Assembly (NCBI RefSeq): GCF_024362695.1
Contig: NC_065406.1
Span: 11,160,001 to 11,224,000 of the forward strand
Length of the DNA: 64,000 bases
Direction: 5' to 3'
Source: Pectinophora gossypiella
Taxonomy: Eukaryota > Arthropoda > Insecta > Lepidoptera > Gelechiidae
Below are positions 22,101 through 33,484 of the stretch, piece after piece. The position numbers were made by a program, and so were the translations under genes. Position 1 is the first letter of the stretch. Each line of letters starts with the position of its first letter. The notes under the pieces are model-generated. The model ran no database searches, had not been told where the DNA came from, and worked only from the letters and a program-made list of their open reading frames with translations.

Positions 22101-22544
22101 CAGCAAAAAATAAATACCTAAAAGTAAAACTAAAGTTAATATACTTAATAAATACTCTATACTATACGTACAGGCCCGATCTCCCTATCCATCCATAGGG
22201 AAGGCCCGTGCTCCAGCAGTGGGGACTTTAATGGGCTATGATGATGATACGTACATATATTAATAAATACTCAATATAATATAATACAATATAAGTAATA
22301 TATTAAGCGGCATGTCCTCAAAATATTTTCTTGTTACAGAAACCCGACGCCTCCAGGGAGTAAGTTGCCGTCGTGGTCGCCGGTGGGCGCCGGCCGCTCG
22401 CCGCACATGTTGTTGGACCTGTCGCCGCGCATGCGCGGGGAGCTGCTGCCGGAGCGTGCACGCTTCTGGGATGACATCTACTCGCGCTACTATCGTGCGC
22501 CCGCGCCACCACCCACACCTCCTCCTAGACATTCTGAGCTTTAA
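19165..22544 (+). CDS. Carboxylesterase, three exons, secreted/ER type (paralogue 1)
   Basis: Predicted exons are 19165-19350, 20050-21347 and 22340-22544, giving 562 residues. Introns have GT/AG borders and phases 0 and 2. It should hydrolyse carboxylic esters through the alpha/beta-hydrolase serine mechanism. The start at 19165 gives a compact signal peptide (MWLGRLLCVVAVCAYA); an in-frame ATG at 19135 is possible but lies upstream of the expected transcript start. Visible family marks are FYGIPYATAPTG, EDCLLANVYVP, oxyanion-hole HGGAYQIG (H125), nucleophile GYSAGSS (S206), acid YGFANMEG (E334) and NHCAQ histidine (H450). Length fits insect carboxylesterases. The protein ends APPPTPPPRHSEL; HSEL resembles an ER-retrieval tetrapeptide. 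The natural substrate (odorant, hormone, xenobiotic or lipid ester) cannot be assigned. Introns contain MITE and LINE debris. Confidence 0.93.
19771..19990. repeat. CAGGGTGTTAGTGACA-type MITE inside esterase-1 intron 1
   Basis: Starts ACAGAGTGTTAGAGACATCG and contains GAGGGATGATTCAGAC and TATCAACTCAGTATCATGGT. It is a diverged copy of 62829-63057 that makes up part of the intron. Confidence 0.55.
21945..22067 (-). repeat. Non-LTR retrotransposon 3' tail in esterase-1 intron 2
   Basis: The plus strand reads (CAAAT)n, ATACTTTATTGCACAG, then TTCTTCCAGGCAACCAC: a minus-oriented LINE tail. Related tails lie at 23382-23509, 43344-43460 and 57713-57838. Confidence 0.65.
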
Positions 22545-22634
22545 ATGCTATAATTATAATGTTTGTTTCCGTAGTGTTTCTTTTGGCCTAAAGAGTCAAA
22601 CATGGTAACCTAGCAAATAATAAGTAAGTAGATA

Positions 22635-22640
22635 ATTAAA
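22635..22640 (+). terminator. Possible poly(A) signal of esterase 1
   Basis: ATTAAA about 90 bp after the stop codon. It is a common variant signal, but AT-rich sequence makes chance occurrence likely. Confidence 0.25.
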
Positions 22641-23381
22641 AATCAAAAGAGACAAAAGTGTAAATATCCCAGTAAGTATACAATTTTACTTGTCCGCGTC
22701 GAGAATTAAGGTGTGAGATGCGATCATTAAGTATATTTTTTTAATGTTGACTACAGCACTTGATTGTGTTAGGGCAATTTGTACAAATAATAAAAAAACA
22801 ATTTTTTCGCCACGAAATTCGAGTTTGATTGCTTGTCCCAACTCAATTTTTGATATGATTTCTGTCCGCAAAATGTAATTTGAAGGTATTTTATTATACA
22901 ATTAGATCGGTATAATAAACACATTATCTGAAAGCAATTACACAATATTATAAAAATACTTAAGTACATTGGTTGTTTTTGCAAATATTTGAAAATAATA
23001 TGGTCATTTATTTCTATTCTTTTAAATTTTGATGGTCACTTTTCAATTTTGGTGGCTAGATTTGAATTTCGGTGGACGGTTTTCATATTTGGTGGTTCCA
23101 CATCATTTTAAACTTTAATAACTCGTAAAGTAATTAAGATATTCTTAGGCCTCTTGCAGTTCCTCGTAGCTGACTATCCTTTCACATATCGGAATCTAAT
23201 TTTTCACGAAAACATAATATGAAAATTCGCCACCAAAACTGAGAAAAAACTGCACTTTTGATATTGACCCAAATAATATTTTTCTTAGGTACTAAGCAAA
23301 GAGTAACTGCCTCATTCTTAGCTCTATAAGAAAAAAAAAGAAAAATAGGTATCTATCTGATAAGTAACTCCCTAGCGTTAT
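22641..23381. other. Intergenic sequence between the esterases
   Basis: No gene recognised. Around 23027-23110 a GGTGG word is iterated within TTTTGATGGTCAC, TTTTGGTGGCTAG, TTTCGGTGGACGG and TTTGGTGGTTCC. A further inverted copy (CGCCACCAAAACTGAG) near 23230 suggests a decayed inverted-repeat element. Confidence 0.35.
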
Positions 23382-23509
23382 TAAATCAAATCAAAATATA
23401 CTTTATTGCACACACATACCTACAAGAAACATTTTAAAACATACACAAGATAGCAAAATTGTCGGCTTTATTGCAATACAGTAATTTCTTCCAAGCGACC
23501 AGAGGCAAG
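23382..23509 (-). repeat. Non-LTR retrotransposon 3' tail
   Basis: (AAATC)n then ATACTTTATTGCACACAC and TTCTTCCAAGCGACC, the same minus-oriented tail as 21945-22067. It is followed directly by a decayed SINE of the third family (TTATCCCGTGATTAC...). Confidence 0.6.
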
Positions 23510-23960
23510 GCGTTATCCCGTGATTACAAAATTCGCTTATTAACCCGAAGAGTTAACAGTGCCTGCCAAATTCTGCCAAACAGACCTTCTAATGCGAAGA
23601 GAAAACCAGCCTAATTAATTACAAGTTAGGTTTCATACATCAGAAAACACATTTCTCGGGTAGGTATGATAGTTTCCCCAATACATATGTCCACTTTACG
23701 ATGTTATGGTAAATGAGCCGAATATATTCATTTGATTTAGGTAAGTAACTGAACATACACGAAAATAAATTCGAATCATCGTGATGAGTTATCACTACTT
23801 TACGTTTCATATTATTCGAGATAAGTATAATAAACATAATACTCTACTGTATCATTTGTGATAAGAAATACAACAAACATTGTACGTTCAAAGCTACATA
23901 GTAATAATTGGGTATTTTAACAGAATAGTACATATGGGGTAAAGAATACCTGAGAATATC

Positions 23961-26656
23961 ATGTTGCTATTAAATAAATTGATTCTGTGTGTGTTTGCTG
24001 TTGTCATTGTCAATGGAGAGGATGAGAAACCAGAATCTCGAACAGTTCGTACTACTTACGGCGCCGTACGAGGGTATCGCTCGCCAGAGGGAGATCTCTT
24101 CGCATTCTATGGTATTCCTTACGCCACCGCACCTACTGGACCAAACAAATTCAAGGTATGTAAACCCTATGAAACATTTTAAGCTTTTGCAAAAAAATTA
24201 GTTTTCACTCAGGTACATTACAGATATACTTTTTTTAAATTACTTAAATCCATTTTTACAATTGTCCTTCAGGCTCCGCTGCCGGCTCCATTATCGTTGC
24301 ATACTTTCGAAGCAGTAGATAAAACCATAATATGTCCACAAATAGAGATGCCATTTACAAAAGGGATGAAGGCACAAGAAGATTGCCTTATTGCAAACGT
24401 TTTTGTGCCAGATACCAAGGAAACCAAATTACCGGTCGTCGTATACATTCATGGTGGAGCCTTTTACATGGGTTTCGGCAATATGATAACACCAGTTAAC
24501 CTAGTTTTGACGAAAAGAGTCATAGCAGTTACTATTAATTACCGTGTTGGAGTGCAAGGATTCCTGTGTCTCGGCACGCGTGATGCTCCTGGCAATGCCG
24601 GGTTGAAAGACCAAGTGGCTGCCTTAACTTGGGTCAAAAGAAACATAGCTAACTTTGGAGGAAATACTGATGATATCACCATCGCCGGTTACAGTGCAGG
24701 GTCATCGTCTGTCACTCTTCTTGCCATTTCGAACTTAGCAAAAGGTCTTTTCAATAAGGTTATCGCTGAAAGCGGGTCTGTATTAGGAGTTACAGTAGTT
24801 ATGGATCCACTTGAGAACGCGAAGACGTGTGCAAAAATACTTAATTTCACTGACGTAGATGATGTTTATGCACTGGAAGAGTTTTATAAATCTTCTCCCA
24901 TTGAAGTATTCACAAAATGCGCTATAGAAGATAGAACCGACACTTCCCTTTTATTTGGACCTTGCGTAGAACGAGACACACCAGAACAAGTATTCCTTAA
25001 GGATGCTCCTATTAATATCTTGAAGGAAGGTAAACTCGAGCCAGTTCCAATGCTTTATGGATTTTCCAATATGGAAGGTTTGTTTAGACTTCCATTATTC
25101 GAATTGTGGAAAAATAAAATGAATGCAAATTTTGCTGAGTTTCTACCAAGTGATTTAAAATTTAATACCGAGGAGCAGAAACAAGAAGTGGCGATGACGG
25201 TTAAGAAATTTTATTTCGGTGACAAACCAGTGAGCGAAGACAATGTATTGAGCTATATCGATTACTTTGGTGACATAACTTTTGGTTATCCCATGCTTCG
25301 AGCATTAGACATGTATACACAGACTGGTTTTGATCAAGTATATTTATACGAGTACGAGTTTGTGGATGAGGATACACCCGTGGTGCCACATACGGAGGTT
25401 CGGGGTGCTACACACTGTTCTCAGACGGCGGCTGTTCTTGATGGCAAGGACATCCATATTAAAGATGAACAAAACTTTACCGAGGAGTATAAGGACATGA
25501 AGAAGCTGATGAGAAGTTTGTGGACAAACTTCATTAAGACTGGGTAAGTGTAACTTTTCCTTTTTTTTAACTAACTTATTGTATATTTGCCTCTGGTGTC
25601 TGGCGGCATTCAATACTTGCCCGGAGGCGTAATTTAGGCTTCTATTGTAGTAAGAACAAGCAACTTGTTTTCTTAATGAAGCTTACTTTTTTACGTGACT
25701 TATTGTAAGTTTGCCGCAGATGGCATTACCTACTTGGCCGGACAAGTCTTTCACCCGGTACATCGTTTAAGACAACAGGCCTGAGGGTAACCAGTTGGGC
25801 GCCAATCTCGGCTCAGGGCGTCCCCTGAGCCGAGGTTCGCGTCGTCTGAGAGAAAAAAATATTTGAAAGAATTAATCGACCCTAGTGGGTCGATAGCGAT
25901 AAGCGCTGATTGAGGGAAATCGTCGACCACGCCGGCGGGGTCGGTATTGGGGTCCTGAAGTGTTTGGTGTCTCGAGCTGATTGGCTGCCTCTATGGCTAG
26001 AGTAATCGGTTCGTCGGGATCGTAAATTACGTCCCTCGGACGCCGATACTTTTCAGTACCGTCCCTAAGCGGGATGTATTCGGAAGCAGCAACTACCAGG
26101 GGATTTGGGGCTACCAGGGGATTTGGGTGAAGCCTACTAGGTACTTACTACAAGTTTAATGTTGCAATACAATCAGTCTCAATTTCTTGATGATGTGATT
26201 ATTTTGTAGATTTGCCTGGGATACCTAGCATCCACAACTTTGCCGGAATTTTTACCAATAGTCTGAGTGCATGTAAACATTTCTAGGGAACCTGGATAAG
26301 ACATTAAAATTTTTAATCAGTCCAGATTCCCTCTAGTATATTTAGGAAGTTATATTCACAATGTTATATTAAACCCCTACATAGGTACCTATAGATGTGT
26401 GTCGTGTTACTTACCACCAAGAATAGACCTGCTTCTGCTCTTCTTATACAGGAACCCGACGCCTCCAGGGAGCGAGTTGCCGTCGTGGTCGGCGGTGGGC
26501 GCTGGCCGCTCGCCGCACATGTTGCTGACGCTGCCACCGCGCATGCGCGGGGAGCTGCTGCCGACACGTGCGCGCTTCTGGGACGATATCTACTCGCGCT
26601 ACTATCGAGCGCCCGCGCCGCCACCGACGCCGCCTCCTAAGCACACAGAGTTATAG
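23961..26656 (+). CDS. Carboxylesterase, three exons, secreted/ER type (paralogue 2)
   Basis: Predicted exons are 23961-24155, 24273-25543 and 26452-26656, giving 556 residues with the same intron positions and phases as the neighbour about 1.4 kb upstream: a tandem duplicate. The signal peptide is MLLLNKLILCVFAVVIVNG. Catalytic marks are oxyanion-hole HGGAFYMG (H125), nucleophile GYSAGSS (S206), acid YGFSNMEG (E333) and THCSQ histidine (H446). EDCLIANVFVP and FYGIPYATAPTG are also present. It should hydrolyse carboxylic esters in the secretory pathway; the substrate is unknown. The C-terminus APPPTPPPKHTEL ends in HTEL, like ER-retained mammalian carboxylesterases. Exon 3 is much more GC-rich and much more similar to its paralogue than exon 2 is. 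Intron 1 is only 117 bp; intron 2 (908 bp) carries repeats. Confidence 0.94.
25690..26110. repeat. Dispersed repeats in esterase-2 intron 2
   Basis: Two copies of the GCCGCAGATGGCA-type motif flank the start of the region. The block 25868-26010 (GGGAAATCGTCGACCACGCC and following) recurs at 47812-47950. The GACGCCGATACTTTTCAGTA stretch recurs in reverse near 46064-46092. The source element is not recognised. Confidence 0.6.
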
Positions 26657-26868
26657 GGGTGAATTGAATAATTTTCACTTCTTGATAATAGCCTATCCGG
26701 AACTTGGCGGTTAGCAACAAACTTATCTCTTTTTTACCTTTGACGGGTTTTATCTACTTAATTGTGTTTTTTCAGTAAGTAGGTAAAAGTAACAGTAAAA
26801 AAATGATATAACCATTATAATACCTAACGGCTTTTGCTTTAGGTACACGATTTATTTAAAACATTGTA

Positions 26869-26874
26869 AATAAA
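26869..26874 (+). terminator. Candidate poly(A) signal of esterase 2
   Basis: Canonical AATAAA, 213 bp after the stop codon and the first canonical hexamer seen downstream. Confidence 0.45.
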
Positions 26875-29441
26875 CGTCCCTACATAATTGATCAAAGAAG
26901 TAATAATATATGAAGAGCATAAGAAGTAATGACTATGAATACATGAACCACCACCTTCCGAGATGTACCTAATGTTTGCTTACGTGACAGTATTATTAAT
27001 CCTTATTATATGGTATTCCATGGTATGACTTTATATTATATGGTATTACTAATACTGATTACGCTATGAGCAAACATTTATGTTACCTTGAGCGGGACGT
27101 TACGACGGAACGGTTGAATGTTTCCGTTCTCGGTGTAGTTTTTCGCCTGTATTTTTGCTGCCGGCAGCGCTTACTGGCCGTCCATTAACTGAATCAATTA
27201 ATCCTCGGGGACATCATTAAGCTCTCAGCCAAGTGGTGTCCACACTGCGGTTTATGAGCCTCCATTATACGGCAGGTGCACTTCGGTTGCAGTTTATTTG
27301 CACTAAAAATGACCGGAACGTTTTCTGGCGAGTTTTTTATCCAATGAGCGAGGCGATTCTATGCTATTCTGTTGAAATTTCTGTTTAGGAGGTCTGTTGA
27401 AGTGCTACTCATTTATGAGTTTCGTGCCAAGTAGTAACTTTAATAGCTTTAGTAACGTAAAAACATATTATTATTAATAATACTTAAACAAAACTTATTT
27501 TAAACAATTTGCACAATAAATTTACACGACACTGTGCTGTTTACTGCACTCGTCAAAAAGCCCGCCCATGACTAAACCGGGCGCAAAGGTGCCCATTACA
27601 TACATACATAAACTCACGCCCGTAATCCCTAATGGGGTGGGGAGAGCCACAAGTAATCAAAGACAACTTGCAGCCACTGTTGATACGAAGTCCAAAGATG
27701 GATATGATGAACCTTATGGTGATAAGGGATCAGCCTATCGCCCATAACATTAGTCCATCATGTTAGAGGACACAACCCCTCTGTCGGTTTTTACGACATG
27801 CCCGGGAAGAGAAGCAGCTGAACGTGTTCTATGTTTTTTATATGGTCCCAGAACAGCATAGAAGCAAAGGTGCCCATTACAGCTGCATTTCCTCTCTGCA
27901 CAGAAATGAACAACCTTTGCGCCAAGAACACGGCACGGGGGTCAGTACCACTCTCTCTTAACCGATGTCCGATTTCCGCCATAACTTTCTTAGCTTCGCT
28001 ACTCCAACAACCCGTCGTCTCAACGGCAAACGGGACGAAAATGCTTCCAAATCCCTATATTTATCTCGCTTCCTACGAGCAGTGAACTCAGCCACGGCTT
28101 TTTTTAAATGTCTTCATTAATGTAGTCTGTTTTTTATAGTGTATACCTACAAAGTATACAAAACACACTTACTCTTCGCCAGCCATGTTCAAGTCCCATG
28201 TAAAGGGGACGAGCCTGTTGGCATTCTCTCTCTCTCTCTATTTAAGAGCTGCGCTCTTGTCGGTGGAGTAACCGCCATTCCTCTCTTCTTCCCGCCAAAA
28301 CCTTCACCTCCCGATACGACACGACCTGCACCTTCGCTTTTATTTGTTTCATAAATGTTATCCTAGGTCTACCCCTTCCTCTCTTCCCTTCAATTTTTCC
28401 TTCTATAATGTTTGTCTGTTGGCATTAACCGGGCCCAAATCCTGGAATCCACGTGATATCAATTATCCAAATATGAATCCAAACTCCTGATAATTCGAAC
28501 CCGTGACATTACGTTGTAAGTCATGCGATCTCCGAACAGGGCTACTACAAGACATTTTTTATGTAAGTAATAATGTAATATTGGAATATACTACAAAAAG
28601 ATAGCACCTTATTATCAACTATACTAACTTGTTAGTTATGATCGGGTTTCATCAGAGCTACCCACACTACACTTACAGCCGCCATAAGAAACAATAGTTC
28701 TCAACAATTGCATAGTATATACGTCACGAACCTCGCGTCCTTGGAAATTGTGATAACGTAGGCGAAACAATAACTGTGGAGGCAGCTTTAGTTGACAGGC
28801 GAGAGGACGACACGTCCCCAAGCCGGGCTGGCAAAAAAACCGGACCGGATCGGACCGGCCGTGGGCCGGCGGCGACGGCGCCGCAATTAAATTATTTTGT
28901 CCCCAAACCGGCGCGTGCAGAGTGTCGAACGCTTATTTTTTTCTTACTGGATAGGTACCTACCTATGTCAAATATATTTCGAAGACTTCGCCAAATAAGG
29001 GGTCGCAAAAGTAAATATTATTTACGACATGTATTCTCTTCTTTTTCTAAGTCTTCATCAAATGATGAGATAAGACGAGATAATAAAATATATACTTACT
29101 TTAGTTAGTTTCTACGATAAAACCGGCACTTAGTTTTGGTTGGATGTTCGTATCACTGCCACTTGTCCAGTGTTGTGCAATTCCCGGGAATGTTCCCAGC
29201 TGTATAAAGGCGCAAAACTTATGTAAAAACAGCGTCATTACCTAACGCAGATACGACATGAGTAAGATTCTTTCTTACTAAGTAGAAAAAGCCAGTGTCC
29301 TTACTATTAAATATTTTTATCAACGGGAACGTTCATACTGTGGGAATATTCCCGTTGTAAAAAATATCACTGCACTTGTCCAGTATCCGGGATCCACAAA
29401 GAAGCACAAATACTCAGTAGAATAAATAAAACTATTAAATA
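26875..29441. other. Intergenic sequence, repeat debris, no supported gene
   Basis: Between 27600 and 28085 a repeat-derived segment occurs. On the minus strand (27791-27982) it reads RLRESGTDPRAVFLAQRLFI and SVQRGNAAVMGTF, which looks like the tail of a transposon-borne ORF. The adjacent words GGGATCAGCCTATCGCCCAT recur at the very end of the window (63970-63989). The stretch 28800-28925 is locally GC-rich (GGACCGGCCGTGGGCCGGCG) without a recognisable gene. Confidence 0.45.
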
Positions 29442-29764
29442 TTCTTCTTCTTATCGTGTGGGTTGTGAGGTAGAATACCAACCTCATCAACCCTGGTGTC
29501 AGGGTTACTATTGAGCCGCCAAAGGCCCCTGACATGGCTCATGTTACGACTACATACATACATCAGTAAGTAGTAACCGCGACGGACGGCTGAACGTACC
29601 TTCCGAAGCACGGCACATCTTACTTTCGGACAATCAGGTGATCAGCCTGTAATGTCCTAACCAAACTAGGGATTTCAAAGTGATTTTTGTGACATTCGAA
29701 TTGGGATTCGAACCCGGGGCCTCCGTATCGTGAGCCCAACGCTCAACCACTGGACCACGGACGC
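29442..29764 (-). repeat. tRNA-derived SINE, full length
   Basis: Minus orientation. The head ends at about 29764 (GGCGTCCGTGGTCCAGTGG on the minus strand, with B box GGTTCGAATCC). The body contains the ATCACCTGATTG stretch, and the tail ends CCACACGATAAGAAGAAG. It is the reference copy for the family members at 2261, 2581, 3498, 17205, 46093 and 60643. Confidence 0.85.
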
Positions 29765-29899
29765 CGTTATTGAATAATCGAGCCGGGGCCCAAGATTACT
29801 TAGACGACGAAACCTACTTTGAAATAAGTATAAGTACTTACATTTATAATGTATCAAAAGTAGATAGTACGCATTGGGGCACCAGTATCGACCCTGTAA

Positions 29900-31950
29900 G
29901 TGTGCGTTACCCCAACAAGAAAGTATCTCCTAGAGTTATACGAGTAGAACGTATAGTTGGTGCCTTATCTGCTGTAAATGTGCCCCCACATAAAAAATGT
30001 GTGCCCCCTGTCGTTTCGAAAAAAAATCGAAAAAACGATTCTTGCTGGGGTAACGTTTTTCTAGCAGGAAAATTCTAAACGAATGATCGGAGAGAGAAAA
30101 ACTGTGCATGGCCAGATAGCTTATATGTGTGCCAAAATGTGCCCCCAAAAATAAAATCTGTGCCCCTTCAGATTTTCGAGATATTGCATTTCCTGCTGGA
30201 GTAACGTTTTGATGAATAGTATATCTCTAAAACCATTGCATGTGCCCCTGTAGAATAAACATACGCGAGTAGCTCTTAATGTGTGCCCCTTTGTGCCCCA
30301 ATTAGATTTTAGAAAATATTTATAGTTTTCAAGTTATCGCGGTTTTATGAAAACCCGAAAAAACATCGCAGCGCCTAAATGAGACAAGGCATAACTTCGC
30401 TGAAAACTGTATTCGGTCTTTCTTGACGCTAATAATAACCATACAAAGTTTCAAAAATGTTCATGCATGCGTTTTTGAATAATCTTGCTAAAAGTAAAAA
30501 CGATGGTGTCATAACTTTGACGGCAAAATACAAGGAACTGGCACAATCCCAGATGTGTAGGTGTAAACCAAAATCTTGTGCCTTTAGTCAAAAATATATG
30601 GTGAAAATATTGAGCTTCAAATGTTACGCATTAAGTAAATATAAACAAAAAACCAAAATATGTAAACAACGGCTGGTTATCCAACCAAATTTGAATGACT
30701 ACTAAAAAGCGACGGATTCATACATATCGATGACCTTCTTTACTTTACTCACTAACCGGTTCACACGTGTTGTGCCTGAGTACACTGAAGTAGAAAAGTA
30801 ATAACTAATAAAATAAAGTTGTTATTGGATTATATTTTAATAGCTGTTTCTATGACCTTACACATGATTAAGTACATTTATAAGAGCCATTTTCAAATAA
30901 AATGTACATGTGACTAACATGCTCAAAATCGTGACCAAACTGTTTTGTGACATACCTGTATTTTTATACTAATGTAAATAATAATTTCCACATCAACAAG
31001 CTGTTTCATTTATATAGTCACAAGGTGCATTTAATATATTTTTTAATTAGCCCTCAAAACTTTTGAACGCGACTGTAAGGACAACAGCTTAGGTATAATA
31101 CGTCCAATAAAGAAGGTCCTCGTTAAGTATGAATCCGTCGCTTTTTAGTAGTCATTCAGATTTGGTCGGATAACCAGCCGTTGTTTACATATTTTGGTTT
31201 TTTGTTTATATTTACTTAATGCGTAACATTTGAAGCTCAATATTTTCACCATATATTTTTGACTAAAGGCACAAGATTTTGGTTTACACCTACACATCTG
31301 GGATTGTGCCAGTTCCTTGTATTTTGCCGTCAAAGTTATGACACCATCGTTTTTACTTTTAGCAAGATTATTCAAAAACGCATGCATGAACATTTTTGAA
31401 ACTTTGTATGGTTATTATTAGCGTCAAGAAAGACCGAATACAGTTTTCAGCGAAGTTATGCCTTGTCTCATTTAGGCGCTGCGATGATTTTTCGGGTTTT
31501 CATAAAACCGCGATAACTTGAAAACTATAAATATTTTCTAAAATCTAATTGGGGCACAAAGGGGCACACATTAAGAGCTACTCGCGTATGTTTATTCTAC
31601 AGGGGCACATGCAATGGTTTTAGAGATATACTATTCATCAAAACGTTACTCCAGCAGGAAATGCAATATCTCGAAAATCTGAAGGGGCACAGATTTTATT
31701 TTTGGGGGCACATTTTGGCACACATATAAGCTATCTGGCCATGCACAGTTTTTCTCTCTCCGATCATTCGTTTAGAATTTTCCTGCTAGAAAAACGTTAC
31801 CCCAGCAAGAATCGTTTTTTCGATTTTTTTTCGAAACGACAGGGGGCACACATTTTTTATGTGGGGGCACATTTACAGCAGATAAGGCACCAACTATACG
31901 TTCTACTCATATAACTCTAGGAGATACTTTCTTGTTGGGGTAACGCACAC
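29900..31950. mobile_element. Fold-back/Mutator-like element with ~825-bp inverted arms
   Basis: The left arm, 29900-30725, and right arm, 31127-31950, are nearly perfect reverse complements (only occasional substitutions seen). They begin GTGTGCGTTACCCC and enclose a unique centre of about 400 bp. The 9-bp target ACCCTGTAA is directly repeated at 29891-29899 and 31951-31959. Long arms with a 9-bp duplication fit Mutator-like elements; no transposase is present, so it is non-autonomous. Short open frames occur symmetrically in both arms (for example 30457-30705 and 31145-31393), so they are a by-product of the inverted arms. Class assignment is inference. Confidence 0.85.
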
Positions 31951-32425
31951 ACCCTGTAATTGTGTCAGAAGTCGGCTATTACCGGAATTCTCGAGGGGAC
32001 AGATAAATAGGTACTAAGCAGGCATTTATTTCGCCTCCATAGGCGTATTATTCTACCCTAGTCCGACGTTGATTGATTGATTCCAACAACACAAAAAATT
32101 TAAACCTTTTACAGTTTGTATTACTTCGCTACACAAATGTAACTCCAGTTTTATTTGTCAGAACTTGCAAATAACATTCCGAATTTGAAAACGTTGGTTG
32201 GATTTGAAACTTGAAAAATTTACTTAATGGAAGGTGTGGTACGTTCAGTTGTCATGGGAAGTTTGTTAAGGTAACGTATAGCATAACTCTTAAAGATACT
32301 TAGGGCCTCTATTTGTATGGGATTACGTCAGAATGCTGTACCACTTCCGATCGACGGGTCCTTGAGAAGACCTTGAAACTACTTATAGAATACTATGACC
32401 AAAACAAAATGTTTCCTAGCTTGCT

Positions 32426-32584
32426 GGGGGGTTAAAAAGGCCAAATCAAAGCAATCCATCTAAAAAAGCAACATTCCTATTTGACATTTGTTTGCATTGC
32501 GCACTTACTTTTATATATGCAAATGTCAAATTGCAATATTGCTTTTTTAGATGAATTATTTCAATGTGGCCTTTTTAACCCCCC
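32426..32584. repeat. Small MITE with GGGGGGTTAAAAAGGCC termini
   Basis: 159 bp. The termini GGGGGGTTAAAAAGGCC and GGCCTTTTTAACCCCCC are inverted, and the inner parts pair partially (AAAAAAGCAA...TTGCTTTTTTAG; AAATGTCAAAT). A related copy at about 49467-49757 is interrupted by another insert. Confidence 0.75.
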
Positions 32585-32938
32585 TGACGTCCAATAGTTC
32601 TGTCTACCTCATGGGATTGCAAGTCATATTTAAAATTATATTGTAGTAAAGTATGTCGGTGAGACGTGTATTGTATGAGGGCGATGAGGGCTCCAAAGGG
32701 TCGTGGTGAGGGTCAGTCACTCGCAGCGACGCTGACTAATGAAACAACTTGCGAACAAGTTGCGTCTAAGTGCAAAACTTCCTCATCCGCCAATTTCTTT
32801 CAATAAAACTCTGCCAGGGCTCAGCGCAAATTAATACCAACAAGTTTCGGTATTGTTGCTACTGAAACATGGGGAACCACTTTACCCAACTAAGGTGGAG
32901 CAAAAAGGACGGGTTATGTAATAACCTAATAAGTAGTC

Positions 32939-33076
32939 CAGTCATGAGCCATATCATGCACCCACTTTAGAGCCTTGTCGCACAAACATATTTGACATTT
33001 AATGAGGCTTAAAATCTGTCAAAAAAAAAATATACGTGAACTGGTACTAAAATACTTATCAATGCTGAAAGACATG
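32939..33076. repeat. GTCATGAGC MITE, diverged copy
   Basis: Begins CAGTCATGAGCC and shares ACATATTTGACATTTAATGAG with 2051-2191. The right end is decayed. Confidence 0.6.
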
Positions 33077-33484
33077 TAACGTGTTAATAGAATTTCACAT
33101 CCTTTGCAACTCTGAATTGTTATCGCTGTTTAAAACTTGCTAATCTATGTGGAACGTTTTAGGAAGTTTATCAGGATGTGCCGATCATTAACATTATCCC
33201 CACCTATTACAGGTTCATGAGCCGCACGTGCGAGAAAGAGAAGACGACAGAGTGAAGAAAACGGAAGTCGATATCTCTTTCACGTAGGTACTTATGTTTT
33301 ATAACAAGAAGGGGATATTCTATCGTCAGTCGTGACATCCAAAGGACCAAAGGCGTAAATAATATTCAGCTCAGGCAAATTGTATTGTAAGTACTAACAA
33401 GATTCAAAAGAAATACTTGCCCACTACTATGTAGTAGTATAAAATGAAATCAATCATAATTCATCGCCGCATCCAAAATAATAT

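Noticed and set aside
30457..31393. Pair of identical 82-codon frames on opposite strands
   Set aside because: They are mirror images created by the inverted arms of the fold-back element and match no protein I know.
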